In this document: positions 8,673-10,091 of the stretch, in pieces
Numbering within the stretch: position 1 is the stretch's first letter
Layout: each line of letters starts with the position of its first letter
Assembly: GCA_002391555.1 (NCBI GenBank)
Contig: DGFG01000162.1
Coordinates: forward strand, 1-10,091
Direction: 5' to 3'
From: Firmicutes bacterium UBA3906
GTDB lineage: Bacteria; Bacillota; Clostridia; Caldicoprobacterales; DTU083
Length of the DNA: 10,091 bases
Program-made: the position numbers and the translations under genes
The notes under the pieces: generated by a model
What the model saw: the letters and a program-made list of their open reading frames with translations, nothing else
What the model was told of the DNA's origin: nothing
The model's database searches: none

Positions 8673-9542
8673 CTACTCTAGTTTAGCCCCATATTCAACT
8701 TTTGCAATTATTTTTTCACCTTCTACAAGACCCTCTAAGATCTCATAATAGTAAGTTTTATCCGCTCCCTCTTGTATTTCAATCTTATCACCTAGCTCAA
8801 TTTCCTTTGGCTCTAAAATTATATCCCCATCTGTGCCTATGTTTTTATGTACATAATGTGAGCCAGCCTGAATGGAAACAAACTCTGGCAATACACACAG
8901 CACTTCCTTTCCCTTGCTAAGTTCAAACTTTATTCCTACTTCTGTTCCTGGTAACATTTTAGCTGGCGAATCAACTATTATTTGTATCTTATTGTCTACT
9001 ACTTGATAATCAATATAGTGGATACTCCCTTGATATGTGCTTTCATCAAAAGTAATCTGAACTGGAGTGTTCAAGCTCATCTTTTTGTAGTCACTATAGC
9101 TAACTTCGGTAAATACATACAAGTTATCATAGTTTAATAAGAAAAGTTTAAGTTCTTTATCTGTCTCTTTAATTCGAACTACTCTAAGATTATTCTTTGC
9201 AGTATAGCTTTTGCCATTAAGCTTATATAGTATATCTCCTGGTGAAAGCTCATCTCCTACCTTTAAACCCAACTCCAACTTAGTAGACTTATCCTTTGCT
9301 ATAGCTACAATTTCTTCATATCCTTCTTCATCCTCTGAAGCTACAATACCATCTGCTATCAGTTCATCAAGGACTACCTTCTTGAGAACTTGTCCTTCTA
9401 TATAATATGGTTCTTCCTCACTAGGATTAAAAAGTGTCTCATCATCCCACAGAATAGCATTGCTTCCGTAAATATAGGCTATCCCAGAAGATAATGATAT
9501 AAGTATCACTACTAGGAAAAACATCATCAATTTATTTCTCAT
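8673..9542 (-). CDS. Membrane-anchored adaptor-like (MacA/HlyD-type) protein
   Basis: The 289-residue protein has one N-terminal hydrophobic segment (about residues 5-26, MMFFLVVILISLSSG) and no lipobox, so it is probably anchored outside the membrane by an uncleaved signal. The rest is beta-rich. A stretch near 90-110 (LGLKVGDELSPGDILYKLNG) resembles the lipoyl-like hairpin of membrane fusion proteins. The part around 215-235 (LPEFVSIQAGSHYV) resembles the barrel segment of MacA/HlyD adaptors. No long coiled-coil hairpin is obvious. Its position directly before a MacB-type ATPase and permease supports an adaptor role, but sequence similarity is only judged by eye. The ATG at 9542 follows AGGGGG with 5-nt spacing and lies 23 nt after the upstream gene. 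Confidence 0.72.
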   Translation of the reverse strand: MRNKLMMFFLVVILISLSSGIAYIYGSNAILWDDETLFNPSEEEPYYIEGQVLKKVVLDELIADGIVASEDEEGYEEIVAIAKDKSTKLELGLKVGDELSPGDILYKLNGKSYTAKNNLRVVRIKETDKELKLFLLNYDNLYVFTEVSYSDYKKMSLNTPVQITFDESTYQGSIHYIDYQVVDNKIQIIVDSPAKMLPGTEVGIKFELSKGKEVLCVLPEFVSIQAGSHYVHKNIGTDGDIILEPKEIELGDKIEIQEGADKTYYYEILEGLVEGEKIIAKVEYGAKLE

Positions 9543-9565
9543 ATAATCCCCCTATGACTTATGCT

Positions 9566-10091
9566 CTAATTTTGACCTTCTAGAGTAGCTGTTAGGTTTT
9601 CTGCATCCTGTGGACTAGTCAAAGCTATAAAACTTGTCTTAAATATCCTTTTTCTTAGCTCATTATCTATATTTAATCCACTTATTTCTACATCAGTAAC
9701 AATATTTGATTGTTTCTTTTCCTTGTCTGTAGTAAAGACAACATCAATACCCAACATATCATTTGCCATAAGCTTGAGTGGTAATACTTCCTTTGCTGGA
9801 CCTACCACATTATCATTAACCAATATAACCGCTTGTGAAATTTCTATATGATCACTTGTCTCAAAAGCAGTTAATTCAAATTGTTCTAATACTTCAAATC
9901 TATATAACACTGGTCTTTCTTCTATCCTACTTGTCACCATAGCAGAAGGTATTTGTATCGGTTGCACGGGGAGTCTATAAACTCTATCCTCAAAATCATT
10001 TTTAGTAAAAATAAGATTATCTTTAAAGGTAAGCTCCCTGTCTTCCCCATCAACCTTAATTATTATTGACCCAATCTCAATCCTGTCTCCA
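9566..10091 (-). CDS. Unrecognised protein, 5' end outside the window
   Basis: The frame is open from the window edge to a TAG at 9566-9568, giving 174 residues of a longer protein. The GTG at 9967 is internal, because coding continues upstream (GDRIEIGSIIIKVDG, then ELTFKDN and DRVYRLPVQ). I do not recognise the family. The visible part is rich in short beta-like hydrophobic stretches with acidic residues, has no membrane segment, and contains no cysteine or obvious catalytic motif. The last 30 or so residues hold a basic patch (ELRKRIFK) before a polar tail. Its 23-nt spacing to the adaptor-like gene and similar AT-rich composition suggest it belongs to the same operon. An extracytoplasmic partner or a second adaptor is possible, but that is a guess. 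Confidence 0.7.
   Translation of the reverse strand, partial: GDRIEIGSIIIKVDGEDRELTFKDNLIFTKNDFEDRVYRLPVQPIQIPSAMVTSRIEERPVLYRFEVLEQFELTAFETSDHIEISQAVILVNDNVVGPAKEVLPLKLMANDMLGIDVVFTTDKEKKQSNIVTDVEISGLNIDNELRKRIFKTSFIALTSPQDAENLTATLEGQN

Overview
This window looks like a contig-end fragment from a Bacillota genome, most likely Clostridia-like. The indicators are strong AGGAGG-type ribosome binding sites, a T-box leader, a ykkC-class riboswitch, a Gram-positive style ABC export set, and a branched-chain amino acid operon with both leuA and cimA. I cannot place it to genus. Every gene I can support lies on the minus strand, so biological order runs from high to low coordinates. The first 14 bases match the Tn5/Nextera mosaic end, so the low-coordinate edge is probably an assembly end with leftover adaptor.

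From 10091 down to 6663 lies an AT-rich transport module. It contains the 3' part of an unrecognised gene (9566-10091), a single-pass membrane adaptor-like protein (8673-9542), an ABC ATPase of the LolD/MacB type (7981-8658), and an FtsX/MacB-type permease (6663-7991). They are tightly packed (gaps of 23 and 14 nt, then an 11-nt overlap) and look like one operon for an exporter of unknown substrate.

From about 6662 to 5994 there is a gene-free stretch of nearly 670 bases. Its first part (6525-6662) is AT-rich with no convincing element. It then holds a sigma-A-type promoter (6495-6524), a ykkC-class riboswitch (6362-6476) whose context points to the ppGpp-sensing subtype 2a, possible switching hairpins (6335-6381), and a complete T-box leader (6021-6310). 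The T-box has a probable leucine CUC specifier, an antiterminator, and a long intrinsic terminator just before ilvN. The operon therefore appears to be gated by two RNA sensors in series: one for a starvation alarmone or related nucleotide, and one for uncharged tRNA-Leu.

From 5993 to the window start runs the biosynthetic operon ilvN-ilvC-leuA-cimA-leuC, with leuC cut by the contig end. IlvN is the acetohydroxyacid synthase regulatory subunit; the catalytic ilvB is not next to it. IlvC serves valine, leucine and isoleucine synthesis. LeuA commits 2-ketoisovalerate to leucine. CimA makes citramalate from pyruvate for threonine-independent isoleucine synthesis. LeuC, with LeuD presumably beyond the window, can isomerise both isopropylmalate and citramalate. 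The cimA reading frame has no ATG, GTG or TTG start at its expected N-terminus: either CTG is used or one base is missing from a run of four Gs.
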